From Bacteroidales bacterium UBA5382 (GTDB lineage: Bacteria > Bacteroidota > Bacteroidia > Bacteroidales > Dysgonomonadaceae): DNA of 64,000 nucleotides. The translations under genes were made by a program, and so were the position numbers. The notes under the pieces were generated by a model. It had not been told where the DNA came from. It saw only the letters and a program-made list of their open reading frames with translations, and searched no databases. Positions 51,478-61,085 of the stretch are shown here, in pieces (position 1 is the first letter of the stretch; the number at the start of each line of letters is the position of its first letter). The stretch spans positions 6,983-70,982 of the forward strand of contig DHOU01000020.1 of assembly GCA_002409745.1 (NCBI GenBank), read 5' to 3'.

Positions 51478-52620
51478 TTAATTGGATGAAGCAGGTTCGT
51501 TAGTCGTTAGAATGGGTACATATCTTCCTTCCTTAACCTCATATCCAAATTCGTATTTCACTATAAAGCCAAGAATTTTCAGCACTCGTTCGCTGAAATG
51601 CTTGCCCGCTTTTTTACAAAGGGAAGGACGGAAAAGATATTTGCTCAAGTCTATCTCTGTAGCGCTATTCCGCTTGATTTGCTTTACGTCTTTGAGAAAT
51701 TCGTTTTTGAATTGTTGAAAGAGAAAAGATTCCGAAAGTTCACGGTGGATAAGATAAGCGCTTCGCCAAGTCCGGTTGGGAGGTAAAGAACTCTCGATTC
51801 CTCCGAAAAGAGTCAGTTGGGAATGAAAGATAACCGCTAGCGCATGTATGGCAAAAACCGGCCATAAATGACTCCGTTCTTTCAGCAGGCAATTCTTCAG
51901 GGAAATGCTTTCAGGGGTAATGATGTCTGTTTTGCAGAGTAAGTAATTGTAATATTCCCAATCCTGTTTATGGGAGAAAAAAGGAGAGTCTAAGTCGAAG
52001 AAACTTCTTAATACGGATTCCTCTATTTTCTCCACTTTTTTACGGGTAAGATATTCTTTTTGTATGGAAACCTCCGGTAAATTGTTTTCATAAACGCCTT
52101 TCATTTCAAACCATTGGCGCAGGATATTCCTGTCTTTGGAGGAAAGAATCGAATTCAACCTGTTTTCGAGCAATAAAAACATCGGTATATAGCCGTTTTT
52201 GTGCAAAAAGGAGATAATGATGGTTTCATCGCCATTGTATTCGTATTCTATGATGACGTTTTCAAGCAATATCTCTTCATTCTTAAGCGTGTTTATGCGA
52301 TGTATTTCGTCAACCATTTCCTTTTTGAAGCCTTCCAGTTGTTTGGCGGATTCTATGCCGATTTTTCTAAGGGAAAGAAATGAAAAGCCCGGCCGGCAAA
52401 TAGCCATGCGGCAAAAATCGTCCATTGAATAAGTATGGAGCACATTCTGACATCGCACACTTAATGTTTTGACTTGCTTTCGATAAAATGCATCAAGCAA
52501 AATCTGTTGATTCTTGTTGAGTAATTCATAAAGATTTCGATTCTCTAAAAACGATTGGTCCTCATTTTTAGAGAATAGTAAGGATTCATCTTTCCTGGAG
52601 TGATAGATTCTTTTATTCAT
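51478..52620 (-). CDS. Orphan protein with RpoA-CTD-like helix-hairpin motif
   Basis: 380 residues, cytoplasmic and rather AT-rich in coding. Residues about 50-108 (KTLSVRCQNVLHTYSMDDF, then FLSLRKIGIESAKQLEGFKK) resemble the C-terminal domain of the RNA polymerase alpha subunit and other helix-hairpin-helix modules, where LSVR-N-L and LR-IG-KS-EL are hallmark positions. This suggests DNA or polymerase contact. The rest is helical with no recognised domain. Similar proteins occur on Bacteroidetes accessory DNA. It stands alone between susCD and the efflux operon. A transcription-linked role is only inferred. Confidence 0.6.
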   Translation of the reverse strand: MNKRIYHSRKDESLLFSKNEDQSFLENRNLYELLNKNQQILLDAFYRKQVKTLSVRCQNVLHTYSMDDFCRMAICRPGFSFLSLRKIGIESAKQLEGFKKEMVDEIHRINTLKNEEILLENVIIEYEYNGDETIIISFLHKNGYIPMFLLLENRLNSILSSKDRNILRQWFEMKGVYENNLPEVSIQKEYLTRKKVEKIEESVLRSFFDLDSPFFSHKQDWEYYNYLLCKTDIITPESISLKNCLLKERSHLWPVFAIHALAVIFHSQLTLFGGIESSLPPNRTWRSAYLIHRELSESFLFQQFKNEFLKDVKQIKRNSATEIDLSKYLFRPSLCKKAGKHFSERVLKILGFIVKYEFGYEVKEGRYVPILTTNEPASSN

Positions 52621-53118
52621 GTTGGCTCCTAATTAACTGTAATAACGATGTTTTTGTCGGCAACTAATGGGCAAAATAGTATCAAGTAAATAGGGTTACA
52701 AGTGAATGATAGCAAAATAATTCGGTTCTTTTGTAACTCTAAGGGAAAATCTTAATTGTGGAAACTGTCGTTATTTTCCGTTTACATGGAATTCTTTGCA
52801 GCTTTCCATTATTCCTTAACTGTTATATGATACCTGTCTATAGTCTTTTTGTCGACAAAACAGAACATCTTTCTTATTTGGTTACAAATTTATGTTTTAT
52901 TTTTTTATTTTCGATAGATAACAGCGGGAAAAGGCTCTGCTTTAGGTTAAAAATTAATAAAGTCTGTTTCCGTAACCCTATCCGAGAAAAGAATTGTCCG
53001 TATTTAATGGGTGCTGTTCGATAACGGACACTCTCTTTATTTGCAATTGTTGATATATAGATGTTTATGCTTTTGGCATAAGCTTTGTCCATAGGTGTTC
53101 GTACAAATAATAAATAAA
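52621..53118. other. AT-rich intergenic region with inverted GTTACAA motif
   Basis: No credible gene. AGGGTTACAA (52692-52701) and TTGTAACTCT (52731-52740) form an inverted repeat about 70 nt upstream of the orphan gene, and GTTACAA recurs at 52881. TTATGC/GCATAA (53069-53083) makes a small hairpin about 40 nt before the adaptor gene. The efflux operon promoter must lie here, but no full TAnnTTTG match was found. Confidence 0.4.
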
Positions 53119-54366
53119 ATGGATCGAGAAATCCCCAAAGAAGTATTACGAAAGGAACGAAGACGTAAGATGATTAAATTAGTCGCAGTCGTAGGCGTGT
53201 GCGTGCTGGTTGTCATACTCGTTATTTCCTTCCTGAGAGATTCTGTAAACAGGAAAAACATTCAATTGTCGACGGTCGATACCGGAACGATTGAAGTGTC
53301 CGTCAGCGCCTCGGGTAAAGTGGCGCCTGCATTTGAAGAGATTATCAATACGCCCATCGAGAGCCGTATTGTGGAAGTCTACAAACGGGGTGGGGATTCG
53401 GTTGATGTGGGTACGCCCTTGTTAAGACTCGATTTGCAGACAATTGAAACGGATTACCGCAAGATGCTCGATGAATTGCAGGTGCGCCAATACCGTATTG
53501 AACAGCAACGAATCAAAAACAGCAGTACGTTGAGCGATATGGAAATGCAGTTGAAAGTAAATGATATGCAGATTGATAAAATGGAGGTCGAGGTACGCAA
53601 TGAACGTTATTTGGATAGTCTCGGTGCGGGAACGACTGACAAGGTTCGTGAAACGGAACTGAGTTATAACGTGGCGCGGCTCGAACAGGAGCAGGCGCGC
53701 AAGAAATTCGAAAATGACAAGAAGGTGACGGATGCCGAATTACGTGTGCAGGAGCTTGAATTGGAGATTTTCCGGAAATCATTGGCCGAAACGCGGCGCA
53801 TCTTGAATGATGCGCAGATACGTTCGCCGCGCAAAGCCATTCTCACGTATATAAACAACCAGGTCGGGGTGCGTGTGCCGCAGGGGACGCAAGTGGCTAT
53901 TGTTTCCGATTTGTCGCATTTTAAGATCGACGGGGAGATTGCCGACAGTTACGGCGATCGCATTGCGACGGGAAATAAAGTCGTGGTGAAGATCGGAAAC
54001 GAACAGTTGACGGGTGCTGTGAGCAGCGTGACGCCTTTGTCGAAAAACGGAATTATTCAGTTCACCGTACAGCTCGATGACGACAATCATCCCCGGCTGC
54101 GCTCGGGCTTAAAGACGGATGTGTATGTGATGAACGCCGTGAAAGACGACGTGATGCGTATTGCCAACGGGCCGTATTATACCGGCAAGGGGACATACGA
54201 ACTGTTTGTGCTCGACGGCTCAACGCTCAAAAAACGCAAAGTCCAGCTCGGTGAAAGCAATTTCGAATATATAGAGGTTGTGTCGGGATTGCAGCCGGGC
54301 CAGCAGGTTGTCGTGAGCGATATGTCGGAGTACCGCAACAGGAATAAGATAAAGGTGAAGGAGTAG
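53119..54366 (+). CDS. Periplasmic adaptor (HlyD/MacA-type membrane fusion protein)
   Basis: 415 residues from the ATG at 53119, which directly precedes a basic N-terminus (RKERRRKMIK) and one membrane anchor (about 20-39). The rest is periplasmic: a barrel-sandwich (VSVSASGKVAPAF ... GTPLLRLDL), a long coiled-coil hairpin (about 115-240, EQQRIKNSS ... ELELEIFRKSLAE), and DAQIRSPRKAIL. It links an inner-membrane ABC pump to an outer-membrane channel. It heads a run of six permeases and one ATPase. No TolC-type gene is in the window. Operon order suggests a MacAB-like system. Confidence 0.9.
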   Translation: MDREIPKEVLRKERRRKMIKLVAVVGVCVLVVILVISFLRDSVNRKNIQLSTVDTGTIEVSVSASGKVAPAFEEIINTPIESRIVEVYKRGGDSVDVGTPLLRLDLQTIETDYRKMLDELQVRQYRIEQQRIKNSSTLSDMEMQLKVNDMQIDKMEVEVRNERYLDSLGAGTTDKVRETELSYNVARLEQEQARKKFENDKKVTDAELRVQELELEIFRKSLAETRRILNDAQIRSPRKAILTYINNQVGVRVPQGTQVAIVSDLSHFKIDGEIADSYGDRIATGNKVVVKIGNEQLTGAVSSVTPLSKNGIIQFTVQLDDDNHPRLRSGLKTDVYVMNAVKDDVMRIANGPYYTGKGTYELFVLDGSTLKKRKVQLGESNFEYIEVVSGLQPGQQVVVSDMSEYRNRNKIKVKE

Positions 54367-54369
54367 AAA

Positions 54370-54424
54370 TGCAAATTATCAATTACAAATTACAAATTAC
54401 AAATTACGAATTACGAATTAGCAA
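54370..54424 (+). repeat. AATTACAA/AATTACGA heptamer spacer
   Basis: Six or so copies of AATTACAA and AATTACGA directly after the adaptor stop codon. Same words as at 17731, 57131 and 59752. Confidence 0.65.
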
Positions 54425-54490
54425 ATGAAGTCAAAGGTCTAACGTTTAAAGACGGATGACCGGTGACATTAGACTTTCGACAGTAAAAAT

Positions 54491-55798
54491 ATGATTCAAC
54501 AATATTTCAAACAGGCATGGCAGTTGATAAAGCAGAACAAGCTTTTCAGCGGCATTTATATCGCCGGGACGGCGTTGGGTATTTCCATGGTGATGGTCAT
54601 GGCGATATTGGATTACGTGAAAACGGCAAACATCTATCCCGAAATGAATCGCGAACGGATGTTGTATGCCAAATCCATTTCCGTCGCTCCTGTAGATACG
54701 GCACGGTTTAAATATACAAATTCCGGCAGTTTGTCTTATAAAGCGGCGGAACTGTTTTTCCTGTCGCTAAAGACGCCTGAAAGAGTATCCGTCATGTTTT
54801 CGGGAACCGACTTCGCCTCGCTGCCGAATAACGATAACCTGATCAAGATAAAAAGCCGCCAAGTGGATACGAATTACTGGAAAATCTTCCCTTTCCGGTT
54901 TCTGTCGGGTAAACCGTTTTCCGATGCCGATTTCCAATCGGGATTGGCGGTTGCGGTCATCACCGAGTCGCTGTCGAAGAAACTGTTTGGATCGGACAAG
55001 GCCGCGGGTCAATCGCTGGAGTACCGTTTTAAGCCTTATCGCATTGTTGGCGTGGTAAAAGACGTATCGTATGTAATGGAAGACACGTATGCTCAAATAT
55101 GGATGCCTTATACATGTATCGAGAATTATGATAAGGAAAATTCGGAAAGGGCCGGAATGATCGGCGATGTGGGAAAAGTATTCCTGTTGGCGCGTTCCGC
55201 GTCGGATTTCGGATCTATCCGCAGGGAAGTAAACGATAAGGTGCGCCGGTTCAATGCTTCGGCGGCGGATTGGAAAACCGATTTAATGGGGCAACCCGAT
55301 ACGCGAAAAGTGGACGCGCACCGCTATTGGTCGAATAAGGGACCGGAGATGAAGAAAATAAATATCCGGAACATATTGATTATGTTTTTGTTGCTGGTGG
55401 TTCCCGCGCTTAATCTATCGGGAATGAACAGCACACGCATGGAGCGTCGGCTTAGCGAAATGGGCGTGCGCAAAGCGTTCGGCGCGTCGCGATCGCGGCT
55501 TGTTCACCAAGTGCTTATCGAAAATCTGCTGCTGACCGGCTTAGGGGGATTCGCCGGCTTGCTGGTCTCTTATCTGATTGTTTTCTTTACAAAAGAATGG
55601 ATACTTGATTTGGGAAAGCAATTTACGGACACGCTTCCCGAAGGGGCCTCGGTCGATTTTTCCATATCCATGCTCTTCAACGGGAAGATATTCCTTGCCG
55701 TTTTATTGGCATGCCTCGTCATGAATATACTTTCGGCGTTGATTCCCGTTTACCGCTCCCTGCGAAAAAGTATTACCGATTCGCTTCACATTAAATAG
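54491..55798 (+). CDS. FtsX/MacB-type ABC permease, type A, pair 1
   Basis: 435 residues. The start MIQQYFKQAWQLIKQNKLF leads into the first membrane span (about 20-40), then a large periplasmic MacB-type core domain (DTNYWKIFPFRFLSG, VVKDVSYVM), and three C-terminal spans forming the FtsX domain (about 290-425) with RRLSEMGVRKAFGASRSRL between them, the loop that contacts the ATPase. Type A members share the FKQAWQL start and the E-GVRKAFGA loop with 57222 and 59847. It is followed after 8 nt by its type B partner. Confidence 0.92.
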   Translation: MIQQYFKQAWQLIKQNKLFSGIYIAGTALGISMVMVMAILDYVKTANIYPEMNRERMLYAKSISVAPVDTARFKYTNSGSLSYKAAELFFLSLKTPERVSVMFSGTDFASLPNNDNLIKIKSRQVDTNYWKIFPFRFLSGKPFSDADFQSGLAVAVITESLSKKLFGSDKAAGQSLEYRFKPYRIVGVVKDVSYVMEDTYAQIWMPYTCIENYDKENSERAGMIGDVGKVFLLARSASDFGSIRREVNDKVRRFNASAADWKTDLMGQPDTRKVDAHRYWSNKGPEMKKINIRNILIMFLLLVVPALNLSGMNSTRMERRLSEMGVRKAFGASRSRLVHQVLIENLLLTGLGGFAGLLVSYLIVFFTKEWILDLGKQFTDTLPEGASVDFSISMLFNGKIFLAVLLACLVMNILSALIPVYRSLRKSITDSLHIK

Positions 55799-55806
55799 AA
55801 CTGATT

Positions 55807-57132
55807 ATGCTGTATCATATTTTCAAACAGATTTGGGCGCAACGGAAATACAATACATGGATTTTCATTGAACTGATGCTGGTGTTCGTGCTGGTATGGG
55901 TGTTAGCGGATTATGCTTTTGTAATACTTCACAATAAAAGTATTTCGCAGGGATTTGACGTGAAAGATACTTATCGGGTTACTTACGATGTATTTGGTAA
56001 GGGAACTTCCCGGTATAATCCCACGGAGGACGATTCGACGATGGCGATGGAAAACCTGCAATTGTTTGTACGCAAAATAAAAGCATACGAAAATGTGGAA
56101 GAAGCCGCCTTGACTTATATGGATTGGGGATCGTTGCCGTATTCGGGAGGATATAACAGCACGGCGGTTGAAATTCCCGATCGCAGTGATTCCACCGTGG
56201 CTTTTGCAGAAACAAAAAATGTACTGTCGGGCGAGTATTTTCGGCTATTCCGGTATACCTCCGCGAAAGATCATTCATGGGAACGTCCGGCAGGGATCGA
56301 CCTACGCCGGAATAATTCCGTCTTTATCACCCGGATGGTCGAACGGGAGCTTTTCGGGACGGCATCTGCTATCGGCAAGGTTGTCAAGGTCGATATCGGC
56401 GAAGGCCCAAAGGATTACGTGGTAGCCGATGTGCTGAATGATCAGAAACGATTCGATTATACGTTACCCCACGGCGCCGTGTTCGGAGCGTCACCTCTTA
56501 TTTCGGAGGAGAACCTGATGAATTTCGGAGTGTGCATCCGCGTCAAACCCGGTGTGCCGGAAGATACGTTTATAAGGAATTTCAGAAAGGAGATGACCCG
56601 GCCTTTGCGCATCGGTAATTTCTATTTGAAGGATATTCAATCCTTCAAATCCTTAAAACAGGAGATCGATTACAGCTTTGGCGTAACCAATGAAATGCGT
56701 ACCCGGGCGGGGCTGATGATTTTCTTTTTGTTGAATATAGCGCTGGGGATTATCGGTACCTTCTGGTTCCGCAATGAAACACGGCGCGGTGAAATCGGGT
56801 TACGAATGGCAATGGGCAGTACGCACGCCACCTTGCAATGGCAGTTTATGACAGAAGCTCTTCTTTTGTTTTCAATCGCCGTTATTCCGGCTATCGTTAT
56901 CGATTATGCGATTGCACGGGCCGATGTGTTGAAACTGGATATGGATATAATCATGGATTATGAAACGGTAAAAGGTTCGCCGTATATTACACAGAATGCT
57001 TCGTTGCGCTTTCTGATTACGAATGCGATGACGTATGTTTTTCTCTCGGTTATCGTGGCTTTGAGCGCTTGGATTCCCGCACGGCGGGTCTCGAGGATAC
57101 ACCCCGTCGAGGCGCTGAGAGAGAATGGATAA
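55807..57132 (+). CDS. FtsX/MacB-type ABC permease, type B, pair 1
   Basis: 441 residues. The start MLYHIFKQIWAQRKYNTWIF and the following VLADYAFVILHNK mark the type B branch, shared with 58539 and 61086. The architecture is one span, a periplasmic domain, then three spans with the coupling loop RRGEIGLRMAMGSTHATLQ. The C-terminus ends ARRVSRIHPVEALRENG, the usual PAxxASxxxPxxALR end of MacB permeases. Probably dimerises with the type A subunit encoded 8 nt upstream. Confidence 0.92.
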   Translation: MLYHIFKQIWAQRKYNTWIFIELMLVFVLVWVLADYAFVILHNKSISQGFDVKDTYRVTYDVFGKGTSRYNPTEDDSTMAMENLQLFVRKIKAYENVEEAALTYMDWGSLPYSGGYNSTAVEIPDRSDSTVAFAETKNVLSGEYFRLFRYTSAKDHSWERPAGIDLRRNNSVFITRMVERELFGTASAIGKVVKVDIGEGPKDYVVADVLNDQKRFDYTLPHGAVFGASPLISEENLMNFGVCIRVKPGVPEDTFIRNFRKEMTRPLRIGNFYLKDIQSFKSLKQEIDYSFGVTNEMRTRAGLMIFFLLNIALGIIGTFWFRNETRRGEIGLRMAMGSTHATLQWQFMTEALLLFSIAVIPAIVIDYAIARADVLKLDMDIIMDYETVKGSPYITQNASLRFLITNAMTYVFLSVIVALSAWIPARRVSRIHPVEALRENG

Positions 57133-57190
57133 TTACAAATGACGAATGACGAATTACGAATTACGAATGACGAATTACAAATGACAAATT
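57131..57190 (+). repeat. AATGACG/AATTACG tandem spacer (pair 1 / pair 2)
   Basis: About eight copies of AATTACAA, AATGACGA and AATTACGA, followed by a conserved 45-nt leader to the next ATG (ending GCTGTGTTGCAGCTAATGAT, 57196-57215) that is nearly identical to the one before 59847. The spacer was evidently copied with the permease pair. Confidence 0.7.
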
Positions 57191-57221
57191 GGAGGGCTGT
57201 GTTGCAGCTAATGATTAAAAT

Positions 57222-58535
57222 ATGATTCGACACTATTTCAAACAAGCGTGGCAGTTGCTGAAAGATAATAAACTGTTCAGTACGATTTATATTTTGGGAA
57301 CCGCATTGGCGATAACCATGATCATGATTGTATCGGTGTACTTATATATGAAAGAGGGAAATATTGCCCCAGAGGTTCATCGGAGCCGGATGATGTATGT
57401 CGCTACCGTAGAAATAAGGCCGAAAGATTCCACACAGACGGGTATGGCAGCTGCTTCGCTTTCGTATCAAACGGTGAAAAACGTGTTTTATCCCTTGAAG
57501 TCTGCCGAACGTGTATCGGCTGAATTGCAAGAATATGGCGAAGAGGCTTCTGTTTCGTTACCGGGACAAACAGAGGATATTCCTACCGTTGTAAAATATG
57601 TCGATGCGGCTTATTGGGATATCTTCAGGTTTTCTTTTGTCGAGGGACATCCCTTTTCTACCGGAGAGTTTCAATCGGGCATTCGCACGGCGGTGATTGC
57701 CGAGTCGTTTGCGCGGCAGCTTTTCGGTACGGAGCCGGCACTCAATAAGCGATTTCTCCTCGATTCCGAAGAATTCATGGTCGGCGGTGTCGTAAAGGAT
57801 GTTTCGTATATTCTTCCGAATACTTTTTCTTTGGTTTGGTTGCCTTATACCGTGAATCCGAATTGGGAGGAGCGGGTTTTTAAGGAAGGCCTTTTAGGTT
57901 TTTACAAGGTATATATACTGGCGCATTCTTCTAAAGATTTTAATCGGATAAAGAAAGAAATAGAGAGCCATATTGGCCGGTATGAAGCGAATCTGACATG
58001 GAAAATGGATTTGCTGGGGCAGCCGGATGATACGTTTACGCATTCGTTCCGGAAAGGAAACAGGGCTTTGGATATGCCTCAAATAAAAGCAATGTTCGCT
58101 TTGTTGCTGATTATCTTTTTGATGGTTCCCGCTTTAAATCTTTCGGGGTTGAACAGTAGCCGCATGGAGAAAAGAACGGGCGAACTGGGCATCCGTAAAG
58201 CTTTCGGAGCGCCACGTTCGGTACTCATTCAGCAAGTACTTACGGAGAATTTGTTGCTTTCTTTTATCGGAGGGGTGGTCGGGCTTATTGTTTCGTATGC
58301 ATTGGTTTTTGCGGCGAAAGAATGGCTGGCATCTTCCTTCTTGTTTTATACATTAAGCAATCCTTCCGCATTAATCAGCTCGTCAGTCGGTATTACCCCC
58401 GCCATGCTGTTCAACATAGAAGTTTTCTTGTGGGCATTTATAGCCGTACTGGTAATGAACGTACTGTCGGCGCTTGTTCCGGGCTACCGCTTCAGCCGGC
58501 GCACGATTATCGATTCTCTTGATGAAAAAATATAA
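57222..58535 (+). CDS. FtsX/MacB-type ABC permease, type A, pair 2
   Basis: 437 residues. MIRHYFKQAWQLLKDNKLFS with the first span at about 20-42, a periplasmic core (AYWDIFRFSFVEGHPF, VVKDVSYIL) and three C-terminal spans with the ATPase-contact loop KRTGELGIRKAFGAPRSVL. Clearly the closest relative is the type A subunit at 54491, so it arose by duplication of a pair. Followed after 3 nt by the type B partner. Confidence 0.92.
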   Translation: MIRHYFKQAWQLLKDNKLFSTIYILGTALAITMIMIVSVYLYMKEGNIAPEVHRSRMMYVATVEIRPKDSTQTGMAAASLSYQTVKNVFYPLKSAERVSAELQEYGEEASVSLPGQTEDIPTVVKYVDAAYWDIFRFSFVEGHPFSTGEFQSGIRTAVIAESFARQLFGTEPALNKRFLLDSEEFMVGGVVKDVSYILPNTFSLVWLPYTVNPNWEERVFKEGLLGFYKVYILAHSSKDFNRIKKEIESHIGRYEANLTWKMDLLGQPDDTFTHSFRKGNRALDMPQIKAMFALLLIIFLMVPALNLSGLNSSRMEKRTGELGIRKAFGAPRSVLIQQVLTENLLLSFIGGVVGLIVSYALVFAAKEWLASSFLFYTLSNPSALISSSVGITPAMLFNIEVFLWAFIAVLVMNVLSALVPGYRFSRRTIIDSLDEKI

Positions 58536-58538
58536 CGA

Positions 58539-59750
58539 ATGATGTCAATGATACAACATATTCTGAAATTGATTTGGACGCAACGGCGGCGTAATTTGTG
58601 GATCTTTGCCGAATTACTGGTCGTGTTTGCCCTTGCATGGTATATTGTCGATTACCAATTCGTATTGATTCATAACCGGATGTTACCCAATGGCTACGAT
58701 GTGGCGGATACATACCGTATTTCTTACAAAAGCCTGACGGATAAAAATAAAGAGGCATTCCGGCAATTTTACGACCGTGTCCGTTTATATCCTGGAGTGG
58801 AAAGCGCTTTCCTCACCGATCGGTTTTCGGGTGTTATGCCTTATAGTGATACGTATAATGGCATTTCCATCAGTGTTGATTCGACGGGAAATTCCCAAAC
58901 TTATTATGGACAGATGAAAGCGATAGGTTCCAATAATTATTTCGAAGTATTTAAAGTGCATTCTGTCGTAAACCCTTCGGCGTTGGGACGTTTGGATCGA
59001 TCGAATTCCCGTTCTGTTGTTCTGACACAAAATCTGGCAGAGGCTCTCTTCAAAGGAGCCTCACCGATGGGAAAACGTGTTTTTATGAATGGCAAATCAG
59101 AGTATGTGGTAACGGATGTGGTGCAATCGCAAAAGCAATATGATCATGCACAACCTCATCATTCGGTTTTCTATTACGAAAACGACACAACGATAGCCAA
59201 GCCTGAAATTGCCATCCGGGTGGCGCCGAATTTCTCCTTTGAGCAATTCAAAAAAGAGGTCAGCGGTTCCATTGTCAGTTATAAGAATGTGGGGCGGAAT
59301 TTGGATTTTATGTTGGGTGTCACCAATGAAATACGATTGCGTACCGGCTTGATGATCTTTTTCCTGTTGAATGTGGCATTGGGTATTATCGGTACTTTCT
59401 GGTTTCGCAATGCCGCCAAGCATGGGGAAATCGGGTTGCGTATGGCATTGGGAAGTTCCCGTTCGACGATTCAAAAGCAATACATTGCCGAAGCGGTGCT
59501 TTTACTCACCTTGGCAGCCGTCCCGGCGGTGTGTGTCAACTTTACCCTGCTCGAAGCCGGCGTGATCAAAACCTTGGGCGAACAGTTTTCTGACAGCGGT
59601 TATATCACGGCTAATAAATGGCTCCGGTTCATCATTACCAACGGGCTAACGTATCTTTTGCTCGCTGTAATCGTTGCTTTGAGCGCGTGGATTCCCGCCA
59701 ACAAGGCTTCCAAAGTGCATCCCGTCGAGGCGCTGAGAGACAATGGGTAA
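58539..59750 (+). CDS. FtsX/MacB-type ABC permease, type B, pair 2
   Basis: 403 residues, a little shorter than its type B relatives because the periplasmic domain is reduced. The start MIQHILKLIWTQRRRNLWIF and WYIVDYQFVLIHN are diagnostic of type B. The coupling loop is KHGEIGLRMALGSSRSTIQ and the end is ANKASKVHPVEALRDNG. ATG at 58539 or 58548 are both possible; the second would remove three residues. Lies 3 nt after pair 2 type A. Confidence 0.92.
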   Translation: MMSMIQHILKLIWTQRRRNLWIFAELLVVFALAWYIVDYQFVLIHNRMLPNGYDVADTYRISYKSLTDKNKEAFRQFYDRVRLYPGVESAFLTDRFSGVMPYSDTYNGISISVDSTGNSQTYYGQMKAIGSNNYFEVFKVHSVVNPSALGRLDRSNSRSVVLTQNLAEALFKGASPMGKRVFMNGKSEYVVTDVVQSQKQYDHAQPHHSVFYYENDTTIAKPEIAIRVAPNFSFEQFKKEVSGSIVSYKNVGRNLDFMLGVTNEIRLRTGLMIFFLLNVALGIIGTFWFRNAAKHGEIGLRMALGSSRSTIQKQYIAEAVLLLTLAAVPAVCVNFTLLEAGVIKTLGEQFSDSGYITANKWLRFIITNGLTYLLLAVIVALSAWIPANKASKVHPVEALRDNG

Positions 59751-59751
59751 T

Positions 59752-59815
59752 TACAAATTACAAATTACAAATGACGAATGACGAATGACGAATGACGAAT
59801 GACGAATGACAAATT
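59752..59815 (+). repeat. AATTACAA/AATGACGA tandem spacer (pair 2 / pair 3)
   Basis: Three AATTACAA and about five AATGACGA copies after the pair 2 stop, followed by the same 45-nt leader as before 57222. Copy numbers differ between the two spacers. Confidence 0.7.
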
Positions 59816-59846
59816 GGATGGCTGTGTTGCAGCTAATGATTAAAAT

Positions 59847-61082
59847 ATGATTAAACAATATTTCAAACAAGCAACGTATTCCATAAAGGAAAACAAAGTA
59901 TTATCTGCGATAACCATTTCGGGTACTGCACTTGCCATTTGTTTAATAATGATTATGGTAATGACTTATCGGGCGAAAGTGAAGAATTATCCGCCGGAAA
60001 CAAAACGTGACCGTATGTTGTATGTGAAGTGGGCGGGATACCGGTATAAAGAAAACGGGGAAATCAGTGGTAACGCGTCGCTGTCGCTTCAAACTGCTAA
60101 GCAGTGCTTTGCCGGTTTGGAAACTACAGAAGCGGTAACCATTACTACGCGTCCTTTATTAAAACTGATTGCAACGATGGATGAAACGGAAAAATTCAAA
60201 TGTAAGGTGCTGCCTGCGGATGCCGCTTTCTGGCATGTCTTCGATTTTTCTTTCCTGAACGGAAAAGGATACACTGAGGCCGATGTGAACTCTGGATTGA
60301 AGAAAGTCGTCATTAGCCGTAGGACAGCCCGCAAACTATTCGGGACTATCGATGTGTCAGGGCGTCAGGTTTATCTGGGCTACGTGCCGTATACGGTTGT
60401 AGGGGTTGTGAAAGACGTGTCGAAATTTGCGGATTCTTCCCATGCCGATGTCTGGATACCCTACACATCCACCTATATCAGGGAGTATCCCTGGGCCGAC
60501 AATATTTCCGGATCTTATTTAGTGAAACTTCTTGCCCGGCGTCCGTCGGATTTTTCCGCCATCAGAAAAGAAGTGAAAAAAAGAGTGGAGGCATATAACC
60601 GGCAGTTACTTGAGTATGATCTGGAATTGTACGAACAGCCGACTACTCGCTTTGGCGACACGGAAAACCTCAAAGCGGAAGGCGGCGATATGAAAAGAAT
60701 AAAACGCCAGGGGATTATCGCGATCCTCTTGCTGTTAATTGTACCGGCCGTAAACTTGTCGGGACTGGCGCTTTCGAGAATGGATGAAAGAAAGAGCGAA
60801 ATCGGCATACGCAAGGCCTTCGGGGCGAGAAGAAGCGTATTGATAGCACAGGTATTCATGGATAATTTCTTGTATACACTCATCGGGGGAGCGGCGGGAT
60901 TCGCTTTTTCCTACCTTTTACTGTATCTGTTGTATCGCGATATATTTATCGGTCCGCTCCTGTCGCCGGTCGTCTTTTTGATTGCGCTTTTCTTTTGTCT
61001 GGTGTTGAATACCGTTTCAGCGGTGATTCCGGCATGGAACGCCTCTTCGTCCCCTATTGTGAATGATTTGAAAAGGAGTTGA
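59847..61082 (+). CDS. FtsX/MacB-type ABC permease, type A, pair 3
   Basis: 411 residues, the most diverged type A member. MIKQYFKQATYSIKENKVLS, first span at about 20-41, periplasmic core (AAFWHVFDFSFLNGKGY, VVKDVSKFA), and three C-terminal spans with the loop ERKSEIGIRKAFGARRSVL. The end lacks the PxxALR motif and reads SSSPIVNDLKRS, as other type A members end in a short serine-rich tail. Followed after 3 nt by its type B partner. Confidence 0.92.
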   Translation: MIKQYFKQATYSIKENKVLSAITISGTALAICLIMIMVMTYRAKVKNYPPETKRDRMLYVKWAGYRYKENGEISGNASLSLQTAKQCFAGLETTEAVTITTRPLLKLIATMDETEKFKCKVLPADAAFWHVFDFSFLNGKGYTEADVNSGLKKVVISRRTARKLFGTIDVSGRQVYLGYVPYTVVGVVKDVSKFADSSHADVWIPYTSTYIREYPWADNISGSYLVKLLARRPSDFSAIRKEVKKRVEAYNRQLLEYDLELYEQPTTRFGDTENLKAEGGDMKRIKRQGIIAILLLLIVPAVNLSGLALSRMDERKSEIGIRKAFGARRSVLIAQVFMDNFLYTLIGGAAGFAFSYLLLYLLYRDIFIGPLLSPVVFLIALFFCLVLNTVSAVIPAWNASSSPIVNDLKRS

Positions 61083-61085
61083 AAA

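Noticed and set aside
52758..53024. 88-aa ORF before the efflux operon
   Set aside because: AT-rich spacer with no signal, domain or start context.
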